Shown in pieces: positions 9,236-14,627 of a stretch of DNA of 14,627 nt. The translations under genes and the position numbers were made by a program. This stretch comes from DAOTEJ01 sp035454085. GTDB taxonomy: Bacteria > Pseudomonadota > Gammaproteobacteria > Burkholderiales > Burkholderiaceae_F. The stretch lies in assembly GCA_035454085.1 (NCBI GenBank), contig DAOTEJ010000068.1:1-14627 (forward strand). The letters are read 5' to 3'. The notes below the pieces were generated by a model. It was not told where the DNA came from. It saw only the letters and a program-made list of their open reading frames with translations, and did no database searches. The number at the start of each line of letters is the position of its first letter. The stretch's first letter is position 1.

Positions 9236-9559
9236 ATGACGTACGTCGTCACCGAGCCCTGCATCAAGTGCAAGTACACGGACTGCGTCGACGTCTGTCC
9301 GGTCGATTGCTTCCGCGAGGGCCCCAACTTCCTGGTGATCGACCCCGACGAGTGCATCGACTGCGCCGTGTGCGTCCCCGAGTGCCCGGTCAACGCGATC
9401 TACGCCGAAGAGGATGTGCCCGCCGATCAGCGCGAGTTCACCAAGATCAATGCCGAACTGACCAAGCTCTGGCCCTCGATCACCCGCATGAAGCCCCACC
9501 CGGACGACGCCGACGAGTGGAAGGACGTGCGCATCAAGAAGCACCTGCTCGAGCGCTGA
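9236..9559 (+). CDS. fdxA: 7Fe ferredoxin FdxA
   Basis: This 107-residue cytoplasmic electron carrier is of the Azotobacter FdI type, with one [3Fe-4S] and one [4Fe-4S] cluster. Nine cysteines are present at 9, 12, 17, 21, 25, 40, 43, 46 and 50. By comparison with FdI, C9, C17 and C50 should bind the 3Fe cluster, and C21, C40, C43 and C46 the 4Fe cluster, leaving C12 and C25 free. The C-terminal extension after residue 60 (TKINAELTKLWPSIT) is also typical of the family. A GGAG ribosome site lies seven bases before the ATG. It is followed 70 bases later by a ferredoxin-NADP reductase gene, its likely electron partner, and is divergent from the Liv operon. Confidence 0.97.
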   Translation: MTYVVTEPCIKCKYTDCVDVCPVDCFREGPNFLVIDPDECIDCAVCVPECPVNAIYAEEDVPADQREFTKINAELTKLWPSITRMKPHPDDADEWKDVRIKKHLLER

Positions 9560-9569
9560 GTCCGCGCGG

Positions 9570-9604
9570 CACGGGCGCCTGAGCGGGCCTGACTCGCGCC
9601 CGTG
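9570..9604. repeat. Nine-base perfect inverted repeat between fdxA and fpr
   Basis: CACGGGCGC at 9570-9578 pairs perfectly with GCGCCCGTG at 9596-9604 across a 17-base loop. It lies just after the fdxA stop codon. There is no T-run on either side, so it is not a standard intrinsic terminator. It could stabilise the 3' end of the fdxA message or reduce read-through into fpr. Confidence 0.55.
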
Positions 9605-9629
9605 GCCCCGCCCTCCGCTTGCCGCCGCC

Positions 9630-10406
9630 ATGTCGCAGGATCCCGCCACTGCTCAAACCCTGACCTGGGTGCATCACTGGGCGCCGGGCCTGCTGTCCTT
9701 TCGCCTCAGCCGTGACCCTGCCTACCGGTTCACCCCGGGTCAGTTCGCGCGCCTGAGCCTGCGCGCCGAGGACGGACTGGGCGCCGTCTCGCGGGCCTAC
9801 TCGATGGTCTCGGCACCGGCCGACGACTTTCTCGAGTTCTACCTGATCGTCATCCCCGGCGGCGCCTTCTCCGAGCAACTCGCCGCCCGCCCCCTGGGCG
9901 CCACGGTCTGGGTCGAGCGCCAGGCGCATGGCTTCCTGACCGTCGATCACTTTCCCGGCGGGCAGCACCTGTGGCTGCTGGCCACCGGCACGGGGCTGTC
10001 GCCCTACCTGTCCATCCTGCGCGATCCGGCCACCTGGGCGCAGTGGCCCCAGGCCGTGCTGGTGCACTCGGTGCGCCACGCCCACGAACTGGCCTATCAG
10101 GACCAGATCGCCGCGATCGGGCGCGATCCCCTGCTGGGCGGGGCCGCCGGCCGCCGCCTGACCTACGTTCCCGTGGTCACGCGCGATCCGCTGCCCGGCC
10201 GCCTGTCCACGCGCATCCCCGAGGCGATTGTCTCGGGCGCACTCGAGGCGGCCGCCGGCCTCGCGCTCGACCCGGCGGCCTCGCGGGTAATGCTTTGCGG
10301 CAACCCCGACATGGTCAAGGGCACGCGGGCCACCCTGGCCCAGCGCGGCTTCAAGTCGCCCCGGCGGGGCAATCCGGGCAATCTGGTGGTCGAGAACTAC
10401 TGGTAG
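9630..10406 (+). CDS. fpr: Ferredoxin/flavodoxin-NADP+ reductase
   Basis: This 258-residue cytoplasmic flavoenzyme transfers electrons between NADPH and ferredoxin or flavodoxin. The FAD domain includes the RAYS motif at 55-58, which contacts the flavin, and the IPGGAFS loop at 75-81. The NADP domain has LLATGTGLSPYLSIL at 116-130 and CGNPDMV at 223-229. The chain ends in ENYW, a C-terminal aromatic ending typical of the bacterial subclass I/Fpr group. Its length matches E. coli Fpr (about 248). No good Shine-Dalgarno precedes the ATG. It sits directly behind fdxA on the same strand, so the two likely form a NADPH-driven reductase/ferredoxin pair used in oxidative-stress defence or Fe-S repair; that role is inferred. 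Confidence 0.95.
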   Translation: MSQDPATAQTLTWVHHWAPGLLSFRLSRDPAYRFTPGQFARLSLRAEDGLGAVSRAYSMVSAPADDFLEFYLIVIPGGAFSEQLAARPLGATVWVERQAHGFLTVDHFPGGQHLWLLATGTGLSPYLSILRDPATWAQWPQAVLVHSVRHAHELAYQDQIAAIGRDPLLGGAAGRRLTYVPVVTRDPLPGRLSTRIPEAIVSGALEAAAGLALDPAASRVMLCGNPDMVKGTRATLAQRGFKSPRRGNPGNLVVENYW

Positions 10407-10478
10407 GCAGCGGCCCGCCGCGCTTGCCCACGCCAGCCCCGTCCATGGCGCCTGCCGGGCCAGCCCCCTGCGCCGGCA

Positions 10479-10507
10479 TTGGCAGGCACCCACCCCGGCC
10501 CCATAAT
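10479..10507 (+). promoter_or_regulatory. Sigma-70-type promoter of phaZ
   Basis: TTGGCA at 10479-10484 and CATAAT at 10502-10507 are separated by exactly 17 bases, and each differs from consensus by one base. The predicted transcription start is near 10514, about 44 bases before the proposed TTG start of phaZ. This is the best promoter in the window. Confidence 0.75.
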
Positions 10508-10508
10508 G

Positions 10509-10530
10509 GCTGCGCTTATTGCAGCGCAGC
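10509..10530. repeat. Eight-base palindrome over the phaZ transcription start
   Basis: GCTGCGCT at 10509-10516 is the exact inverted copy of AGCGCAGC at 10523-10530, with a six-base loop TATTGC. It begins one base after the -10 box and covers the predicted transcription start, a classical operator position. It is rich in TGC/GCA steps, as are sites described for the PHB repressor PhaR, but that assignment is inference. It could instead act as a 5' hairpin in the mRNA. Confidence 0.5.
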
Positions 10531-10543
10531 GGGCACTTGGCCC

Positions 10544-10548
10544 AGGGG
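10544..10548 (+). promoter_or_regulatory. Ribosome binding site supporting a TTG start for phaZ
   Basis: AGGGG lies nine bases before TTG 10558. No ATG or GTG is available near the conserved N-terminus, so this site and the family alignment together point to TTG as the start. Confidence 0.5.
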
Positions 10549-10557
10549 TTGAACAAA

Positions 10558-11793
10558 TTGCTCTATCACCTGCACGAACTGCAGCGCCGCTTCATGAACC
10601 CGCTCTCGGTGTGGGCGCAGGCCACCTCGGAGCTGTTCTCCAGCCCCTACAGCCCCCTGTCCTACACGCCCATGTCGCGCCGCGTGGCCGCCGGCTACGA
10701 GCTGCTGCACCGCCTGGGCAAGTCCTACGACAAGCCCATCTGGGACCTGCCGACCACCACCGTGGACGGCGTCGAGGTCGCGATCACCGAGGAAGTCGCG
10801 GCCGCCAAGCCCTTCTGCAAGCTGGTGCACTTCAAGCGCGAGTGGCCGCGCGAACTGGCCAAGCGGCCCGCCGACCCCAAGGTGCTGATCGTGGCCCCAC
10901 TCTCGGGGCACCACGCCACCTTGCTGCGCGACACGGTGCGCGCCCTGCTGCCCAACCACGAGGTCTGGATCACCGACTGGATCGACGCGCGCATCGTGCC
11001 CCTGGCCGAAGGCGCCTTTCACCTCGACGACTACGTCGACTACGTGATCGAGTTCGTGCAGCAGCTCGGCCCGGACGTGCATCTCATCTCGGTGTGCCAG
11101 CCCACGGTGCCGGTGCTGGCGGCGGTGTCGCTCATGTCCACGCGCAAGGACCCCAAGCGGCCGCGCAGCATGACCATGATGGGCGGGCCGATCGACACCC
11201 GCAAAAGCCCCACCGAGGTCAACGCCCTGGCGCACCGCAAGCCCTTTGAATGGTTCGAGGGCAACGTGATCTTCAAGGTGCCCAGCAGCTATCCGGGCTA
11301 CCTGAGGCGCGTGTACCCCGGCTTCATGCAGCACGCCGGTTTCGTGGCCATGAACCCCGACCGGCACCTCAACTCGCACTGGGACTACTACCTCGACCTG
11401 GTCAAGGGCGACCGCGAGGACGCCGAATCGCACCGCAAGTTCTACGACGAATACAACGCCGTGCTCGACCTGCCGGCCGAGTACTACCTCGACACCATCC
11501 GCATCGTCTTCCAGGAGCACCGCCTGCCGCGCGGCATCTGGTACGTGCGGGGCGAACGCGTGGCCCCCGAGGACATCCGCGACACCGCCCTGTTCACCAT
11601 CGAGGGCGAGCTCGACGACATCTCGGGCTCGGGCCAGACCCAGGCCGCCCACGACCTGTGCGCCAAGCTCCCCGCGGCCAAGCAAAGGCACCTCACCGCC
11701 AAGGGCGCGGGCCACTACGGCATCTTCAGCGGCCGCCGCTGGCGCGAGTCCATCGCGCCGCAGATCGGCGAGTTCATCCGCGCCAACGCCTGA
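10558..11793 (+). CDS. phaZ: Intracellular poly(3-hydroxybutyrate) depolymerase
   Basis: This 411-residue protein closely resembles Cupriavidus necator PhaZa1 (about 419 residues), which degrades amorphous PHB granules in the cytoplasm to release 3-hydroxybutyrate. The alpha/beta-hydrolase nucleophile is a cysteine, C180 in SVCQPTVP. D353 in GELDDISG and H386 in GAGHYGIF complete the triad, keeping the 33-residue Asp-His spacing of PhaZa1. Other hallmarks are LSGHHATLLRDTVRALLP at 115-132 and DWIDAR at 140-145. I chose TTG 10558 because the protein then begins MLYHLHELQR, matching the family, and AGGGG lies upstream. In-frame TTG codons at 10519, 10537 and 10549 would add up to 13 unconserved residues, and 10519 would leave almost no 5' leader. 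It has its own promoter and is followed 40 bases later by rsxB. Confidence 0.95.
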   Translation: MLYHLHELQRRFMNPLSVWAQATSELFSSPYSPLSYTPMSRRVAAGYELLHRLGKSYDKPIWDLPTTTVDGVEVAITEEVAAAKPFCKLVHFKREWPRELAKRPADPKVLIVAPLSGHHATLLRDTVRALLPNHEVWITDWIDARIVPLAEGAFHLDDYVDYVIEFVQQLGPDVHLISVCQPTVPVLAAVSLMSTRKDPKRPRSMTMMGGPIDTRKSPTEVNALAHRKPFEWFEGNVIFKVPSSYPGYLRRVYPGFMQHAGFVAMNPDRHLNSHWDYYLDLVKGDREDAESHRKFYDEYNAVLDLPAEYYLDTIRIVFQEHRLPRGIWYVRGERVAPEDIRDTALFTIEGELDDISGSGQTQAAHDLCAKLPAAKQRHLTAKGAGHYGIFSGRRWRESIAPQIGEFIRANA

Positions 11794-11799
11794 CTCCGC

Positions 11800-11823
11800 C
11801 GGCGGGCCCCGCCCGGCCCGCCG
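11800..11823. repeat. GC-rich inverted repeat between phaZ and rsxB
   Basis: CGGCGGGCC at 11800-11808 pairs perfectly with GGCCCGCCG at 11815-11823 across a six-base loop, seven bases after the phaZ stop codon. No T-run follows, so it is either a weak, U-less terminator or a 3'-end stabilising hairpin that would partly separate phaZ from the rsxB-nth genes. Confidence 0.55.
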
Positions 11824-11833
11824 CGCCCTCCGC

Positions 11834-12490
11834 ATGAGTTCCGCAGCAAGCCTCGCCGACCGCATCGACGCCGTCCTGCCGCAGACCCAGTGCACGAAGT
11901 GCGGCTACCAGGGCTGCCGCCCCTATGCCGAGGCCATTGCCTCGGGCGAGGCGGCGATCAACCGCTGCCCGCCGGGCGGCGAGCCGGGCCTGCGCAAGCT
12001 CGCCCGCGTCACGGGCCAGCCCCTGCTGCCGCTCGACGCGACCCGCGGCCGGCCCGGCCCGCTGCTGGTGGCGGTGATCGACGAGTCCCTGTGCATCGGC
12101 TGCACCCTGTGCATCGCCCCCTGCCCCACCGACGCGATCGTGGGCGCGGCGCGGCGCATGCACACCGTGCTGCCGGAGCTGTGCACCGGCTGCGAGCTGT
12201 GCGTGCCGCCCTGCCCGATGGACTGCATCCGGCTGGTGCAGGCCGGGCGCGAGTGGACCGAGGCCGACGCCGCGCTCGCCCGCAGCCGCCATCAGAAGCG
12301 CGCCGAGCGTCTGGTGCGCGAGCGCAGCCGGCACGAGGCGCGGCTCGAGGCCAAGGCCGTGGCCAAGCTCGCCGAGATCGAATCGCGCGACGAGCTCACC
12401 GCCGCGGGCATCGCGCGCAAGAAGGCAGTGGTCGAGGCCGCCATCGCCCGTGCCCGAGCCCGCCGCACCGCGGCGCCGGAGTCCCCATGA
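11834..12490 (+). CDS. rsxB: Soluble RnfB/RsxB-like iron-sulfur protein
   Basis: This 218-residue protein has the RnfB cysteine layout without a membrane anchor. Residues 1-50 carry a C-x2-C-x4-C-x16-C motif (C20, C23, C28, C45) of the Fe-S domain shared with RnfB. Two [4Fe-4S] ferredoxin motifs follow: C87, C90, C93, C97 in CIGCTLCIAPCP and C117, C120, C123, C127 in CTGCELCVPPCP. The hydrophobic N-terminal helix of true RnfB is absent. Residues 150-212 form a long Arg/Ala/Glu-rich helix, possibly a coiled coil or nucleic-acid-binding tail. No other rnf/rsx subunits are nearby. The TGA overlaps the nth ATG as ATGA. No clear Shine-Dalgarno precedes the ATG. The symbol follows common usage; membership in an actual Rnf complex is doubtful. 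Confidence 0.88.
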   Translation: MSSAASLADRIDAVLPQTQCTKCGYQGCRPYAEAIASGEAAINRCPPGGEPGLRKLARVTGQPLLPLDATRGRPGPLLVAVIDESLCIGCTLCIAPCPTDAIVGAARRMHTVLPELCTGCELCVPPCPMDCIRLVQAGREWTEADAALARSRHQKRAERLVRERSRHEARLEAKAVAKLAEIESRDELTAAGIARKKAVVEAAIARARARRTAAPESP

Positions 12491-13125
12491 ACGCTGCCAA
12501 GCGCCACGCCTTCTACGCGCGGCTGCGCGAACTCGACCCCGAGCCGCGCAGCGAACTCGAGTACCGCACGCCCTTCGAGCTGCTGGTCGCGGTGGTGCTC
12601 TCGGCCCAGGCCACCGACAAGAGCGTGAATCTGGCCACGCGCAAGCTCTACAAGGCGGCCAGCACGCCGGCGGCGATCGCGGCGCTGGGCGCGGCGGGGC
12701 TGGAGCCCTTCATCCAGACCATCGGGCTGTTCCGCACCAAGGCGAAGAACGTGGCGCGCCTGGCCGAGATCCTGCGCGACGAGCACGGCGGCGAGGTGCC
12801 CGCCAGCCGCGAGGCGCTCGAAGCGCTGCCGGGCGTGGGCCGCAAGACGGCCAACGTGGTGCTCAACATCGCCTTCGGCCAGCCCACCATCGCGGTGGAC
12901 ACGCACATCTTCCGCGTGGCCAACCGCACTGGCCTGGCTCCCGGCAAGAACGTGGACGAAGTCGAGCAGCGACTGCTGCGCGTCACGCCGCCCGAGTTCC
13001 TGCAGCACGCCCACCATTGGTTGATCCTGCACGGCCGCTACGTGTGCAAGGCGCGCAAGCCCGAATGCTGGCGTTGCCCCGTGCCGGATCTGTGCGACTA
13101 CAAGCCCAAGACTCCCGAGCCATGA
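12487..13125 (+). CDS. nth: Endonuclease III (DNA glycosylase/AP lyase)
   Basis: This 212-residue base-excision-repair enzyme removes oxidised pyrimidines and cleaves the abasic site. The helix-hairpin-helix LPGVGRKTANVVL at 114-126 supplies catalytic K120, and AVDTHIFRV at 136-144 supplies D138; both have the same numbers as in the E. coli enzyme. The C-terminal [4Fe-4S] loop is C187-x6-C194-x2-C197-x5-C203, also with E. coli numbering. I took the ATG at 12487 because it overlaps the rsxB stop codon (ATGA), has GGAG five bases upstream and begins the family N-terminus. The open frame further upstream is shadow of rsxB. The stop codon overlaps the next ATG, so three genes are translationally linked. 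Confidence 0.98.
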   Translation: MNAAKRHAFYARLRELDPEPRSELEYRTPFELLVAVVLSAQATDKSVNLATRKLYKAASTPAAIAALGAAGLEPFIQTIGLFRTKAKNVARLAEILRDEHGGEVPASREALEALPGVGRKTANVVLNIAFGQPTIAVDTHIFRVANRTGLAPGKNVDEVEQRLLRVTPPEFLQHAHHWLILHGRYVCKARKPECWRCPVPDLCDYKPKTPEP

Positions 13126-13571
13126 TCTTCAATCCCTCGCGCGACGAAGTGCGGCGCTTCTTTTGCGAGGTGCGGCGCAAGCAGGGGGCGGGCGCGGTGC
13201 TCACGCCGCTCGAGGCGCTGGCTGCCGACCTCGTGGCGGTGCATCCCGAGTACGACGACGATCTGGCCGACCTCGAGGCCGCCCTGGCGCGCGACTACTC
13301 GGTCGAAGAAGGCCGCAGCAACCCCTTCCTGCACCTGGCCATGCACCTGGCCATCGCCGAGCAATTGCAGGTGGACCAGCCCCCCGGCATCCGCGCCGCG
13401 GTGGCGCGCCTGGCCGCGCGGCGCGGCGACGAGCACGGCGCGCTGCACGAGGTCATGGAAGTGCTGGGCGAGGTGATGTGGACCGCGCAGCGGGCGGGCA
13501 CGCCGGTGAGCGTGGAAGAGATGCACGGGCGCTACGTGGACGCCATCCTCGCCAGGGCCACGCGCGACTGA
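13122..13571 (+). CDS. DUF1841 family protein
   Basis: This 149-residue protein starts MIFNPSRDEVRRFF and matches the DUF1841 family, which has no established function and is found mostly in beta- and gammaproteobacteria next to nth. It is predicted to be all-helical and soluble, without a signal peptide. The conserved central block is NPFLHLAMHLAIAEQ at 67-81. H71 and H75 form an HxxxH pair there, and H105-x3-H109-x3-E113 forms another in the next helix, which might bind metal; this is inference from spacing only. The ATG overlaps the nth stop codon as ATGA, indicating coupled translation and suggesting a role near DNA repair or Fe-S handling. No plus-strand terminator with a T-run was seen downstream. 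Confidence 0.88.
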   Translation: MIFNPSRDEVRRFFCEVRRKQGAGAVLTPLEALAADLVAVHPEYDDDLADLEAALARDYSVEEGRSNPFLHLAMHLAIAEQLQVDQPPGIRAAVARLAARRGDEHGALHEVMEVLGEVMWTAQRAGTPVSVEEMHGRYVDAILARATRD

Positions 13572-13660
13572 CAGCGCGACCCATCCGCGGCGCAGCTGAT
13601 CGCGGCGCCCCGGCTTGCGCGCGCTACCCGCTGCCGCCGGCCGCGGACTGCAGCGCGCCC

Positions 13661-13690
13661 CAAGAAAAACGGAGCCCGCAGGCTCCGCTT
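13661..13690 (-). terminator. Intrinsic terminator of the cytochrome c genes
   Basis: CGGAGCC at 13670-13676 and GGCTCCG at 13681-13687 form a seven-base perfect GC-rich stem with a four-base loop. On the minus strand it is followed by five T (complement of 13665-13669). It lies 20 bases past the stop codon of the second cytochrome gene. CCCAAG (13659-13664) and CTTGGG (13692-13697) flank it and could pair as an outer arm. Confidence 0.88.
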
Positions 13691-13709
13691 GCTTGGGTCG
13701 ACGCGCGAC

Positions 13710-14039
13710 TTACTTGGCCTTCCTGTCGCCCAGCACGCCGGGCACGCTGGCGTAGTAGGCCGACACGTTTTCGATGTCGGCCCGGGTCAGCGGCTTGGCG
13801 ATGCCGCCCATGATGGCGTTCTTGCGCAGGCCCTTCTGGTAGTCGACCAGGACCTTGGCCAGGTAGTCGGCGTACTGGCCGGCCAGGCGCGGGTAGCTCG
13901 GGTCGATGGGCTTGTTGCCCTCGGGGCCGTGGCAGGCGGCGCACTGGGTGTCGGCGAGCTGCTTGCCCTTGGCCAGGTCGGCCGCCAGGGCGGGGGCGCA
14001 GGCGGCGGCGAGCGCGGTGATGACGAGGATGTGCTTCAT
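13710..14039 (-). CDS. Monoheme c-type cytochrome (c4/c553-like)
   Basis: This 109-residue protein is an exported class I cytochrome c that should carry electrons in the periplasm. The signal peptide is MKHILVITALAAACAPALAA, with cleavage near residue 19-20. The single heme site is CAACH at 33-37, and M77 in NAIMGGIAKPLT is the probable sixth ligand. YPRLAGQYADYLAKVLVDYQ at 49-68 is the c4-type helix region. The start at the ATG 14039 is chosen because it begins the signal peptide; it lies 13 bases after the upstream cytochrome stop codon with GAAGGGG upstream. It resembles its neighbour in length and motif order, suggesting an old tandem duplication. A terminator follows. Partner enzymes are not visible. 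Confidence 0.94.
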   Translation of the reverse strand: MKHILVITALAAACAPALAADLAKGKQLADTQCAACHGPEGNKPIDPSYPRLAGQYADYLAKVLVDYQKGLRKNAIMGGIAKPLTRADIENVSAYYASVPGVLGDRKAK

Positions 14040-14052
14040 GTCCGGGGCCCCT

Positions 14053-14382
14053 TCACTTGCCCAGCTTGGCAAAGTAGGCCGCCAGGGCCTTGATCTCGGC
14101 GTCGCTCATGTCGCGGGCGATGCCGTGCATGGTGGCGTTGTTGCGCTCGCCCTTCTTGTAGGCCTGCAGCGCGTTCTCGAGGTACTTCTCTTCCTGCCCG
14201 CCGATCTTGGGCACGTGATAGACCTGCGGAAAGGCGGCGCGGTAGCCGGGAATCAGGTGGCAGCCCGTGCACGCCGAAATGTTGGGCGTGGCCGAAGTCG
14301 CTGCGGGCGCGGCCGGCGTCTGCGCTGCGGCGGGAAGCGCCGCCGCGGCCAGGACGGCCAGGCTAAGAAGGTGAAGCTTCAT
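14053..14382 (-). CDS. Monoheme c-type cytochrome, tandem copy
   Basis: This 109-residue exported cytochrome c is the first gene of the pair. The signal peptide ends LPAAA (about residue 20), followed by an Ala/Pro/Thr linker (21-33). The heme motif is CTGCH at 38-42, and M85 in NATMHGIARDMS is the probable sixth ligand. GGQEEKYLENALQAYKKGERNN at 61-82 aligns with the LAGQYADYL helix of the neighbour. HLIPGYRAAFPQVYHVPKI between heme and helix is longer and more divergent than in the other copy. An AAGGA ribosome site lies nine bases before the ATG. The two genes are 13 bases apart and co-transcribed. Together they resemble the two halves of diheme cytochrome c4, but as separate chains. Confidence 0.94.
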   Translation of the reverse strand: MKLHLLSLAVLAAAALPAAAQTPAAPAATSATPNISACTGCHLIPGYRAAFPQVYHVPKIGGQEEKYLENALQAYKKGERNNATMHGIARDMSDAEIKALAAYFAKLGK

Positions 14383-14465
14383 CGTGGGTGATCCTTGCGG
14401 GTGGATTCGTCAGTCGCGCGGCCCCTGCCCTGTGTGGACGTCGGCCGGCCGCAAAACAGCGCCGG

Positions 14466-14471
14466 ATTCTA
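14466..14471 (-). promoter_or_regulatory. Possible -10 element for the cytochrome c operon
   Basis: On the minus strand TAGAAT (inside CTAGAATCC) lies about 84 bases upstream of the first cytochrome start. It matches the -10 consensus at five of six positions. No convincing -35 box is seen at 16-18 bases, so this is tentative. Confidence 0.35.
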
Positions 14472-14540
14472 GCTTTCCCCGAGCCTTCCTGCCCGCCGCT
14501 TGACCGGCGACAAGCCCGGCAGTGGCAAAAAAGCCGCTCG

Positions 14541-14546
14541 TATACT
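14541..14546 (+). promoter_or_regulatory. Possible -10 element for the MoxR-type gene
   Basis: TATACT matches the -10 consensus at five of six positions and lies 25 bases before the ATG at 14572. No good -35 box occurs at the normal spacing. The 189-base gap 14383-14571 separates divergent genes and must hold both promoters. Confidence 0.4.
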
Positions 14547-14571
14547 CGCGCGGCACTCCTCGAGGACCCCC

Positions 14572-14627
14572 ATGCAGCGCTTTGCCGGCTCCGCCAGTTA
14601 CGTCGCCACCGACGACCTCAAGCTCGC
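14572..14627 (+). CDS. MoxR-family AAA+ ATPase, N-terminal fragment
   Basis: Only the first 18 codons lie in the window, reading MQRFAGSASYVATDDLKL and running off the right edge. This matches the conserved start of MoxR-type AAA+ ATPases, where a YVATDDLKLAVN-like stretch precedes the Walker A motif. A GAGGA Shine-Dalgarno lies five bases before the ATG. MoxR proteins usually work with a VWA-domain protein encoded next door to assemble or activate metalloenzymes. The gene is divergent from two cytochromes c, so a respiratory role is possible but unproven. The assignment rests on a short stretch and needs the next few hundred bases. Confidence 0.7.
   Translation, partial: MQRFAGSASYVATDDLKL

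Noticed and set aside
9118..9393. Upstream extension of the binding-protein frame
   Set aside because: It runs antisense through fdxA and would bury the signal peptide inside the protein. The ATG at 9117 is the sensible start.
7765..9649. Long open frames on both strands overlapping the binding-protein gene and fdxA
   Set aside because: The real protein has a signal peptide and a periplasmic-binding fold signature. The alternatives cross the divergent promoter region and have no recognisable domain.
10516..11895. 459-codon minus-strand frame opposite phaZ
   Set aside because: phaZ has a complete Cys-Asp-His triad and near full-length family match; the opposite frame has no domain.
13572..13660. 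Terminator for the rsxB-nth-DUF1841 genes on the plus strand
   Set aside because: The stretch is GC-rich, but I found no stem followed by a T-run in the plus direction. The nearby hairpin at 13670-13687 has its T-run only on the minus strand.

Overview
The window looks like a chromosomal segment of a high-GC betaproteobacterium, most likely of the order Burkholderiales. The reasons are the strong GC bias with G/C-rich third codon positions, an intracellular PHB depolymerase of the Cupriavidus PhaZa1 type, a soluble RnfB-like ferredoxin overlapping nth and a DUF1841 gene, and several housekeeping genes with betaproteobacterial features. I see no tRNA, rRNA, CRISPR array, insertion sequence or phage gene, and no gene-free stretch longer than about 190 bases.

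Left block, positions 1-9117, all on the minus strand. Read in the direction of transcription it runs: periplasmic substrate-binding protein, fused LivH-LivM permease, LivG ATPase, LivF ATPase, nicotinate phosphoribosyltransferase (pncB), a class I/II PLP aminotransferase, a stand-alone LutC/LUD-domain protein, an NhaD-like ion transporter, and the first codons of a further gene at the left edge. Gaps are small (ATGA overlaps at livHM/livG and livG/livF, 40 b livF/pncB, 7 b pncB/aminotransferase, 2 b aminotransferase/lutC), so much of the block could be one transcription unit. It joins amino-acid-type import, transamination, NAD salvage and organic-acid metabolism.

Middle block, positions 9118-13571, all on the plus strand. 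It holds fdxA (7Fe ferredoxin), fpr (ferredoxin/flavodoxin-NADP reductase), phaZ (PHB depolymerase) with a clear sigma-70-type promoter and a probable TTG start, then rsxB-like / nth / DUF1841, which are joined by ATGA overlaps. Iron-sulfur and redox proteins dominate. fdxA and fpr form a plausible NADPH-ferredoxin pair, and rsxB and nth both carry Fe-S clusters.

Right block, positions 13572-14627. Two tandem monoheme cytochromes c lie on the minus strand and end at a good intrinsic terminator. A divergent MoxR-type AAA+ ATPase gene begins at the right edge on the plus strand.

Most of the window is ordinary core-genome content. The points most worth a second look are the palindrome over the phaZ transcription start with its TTG start codon, the soluble RnfB-like protein with a long charged tail, the orphan LutC, the one-chain LivHM permease linked to pncB, and the HxxxH pairs in the DUF1841 protein.
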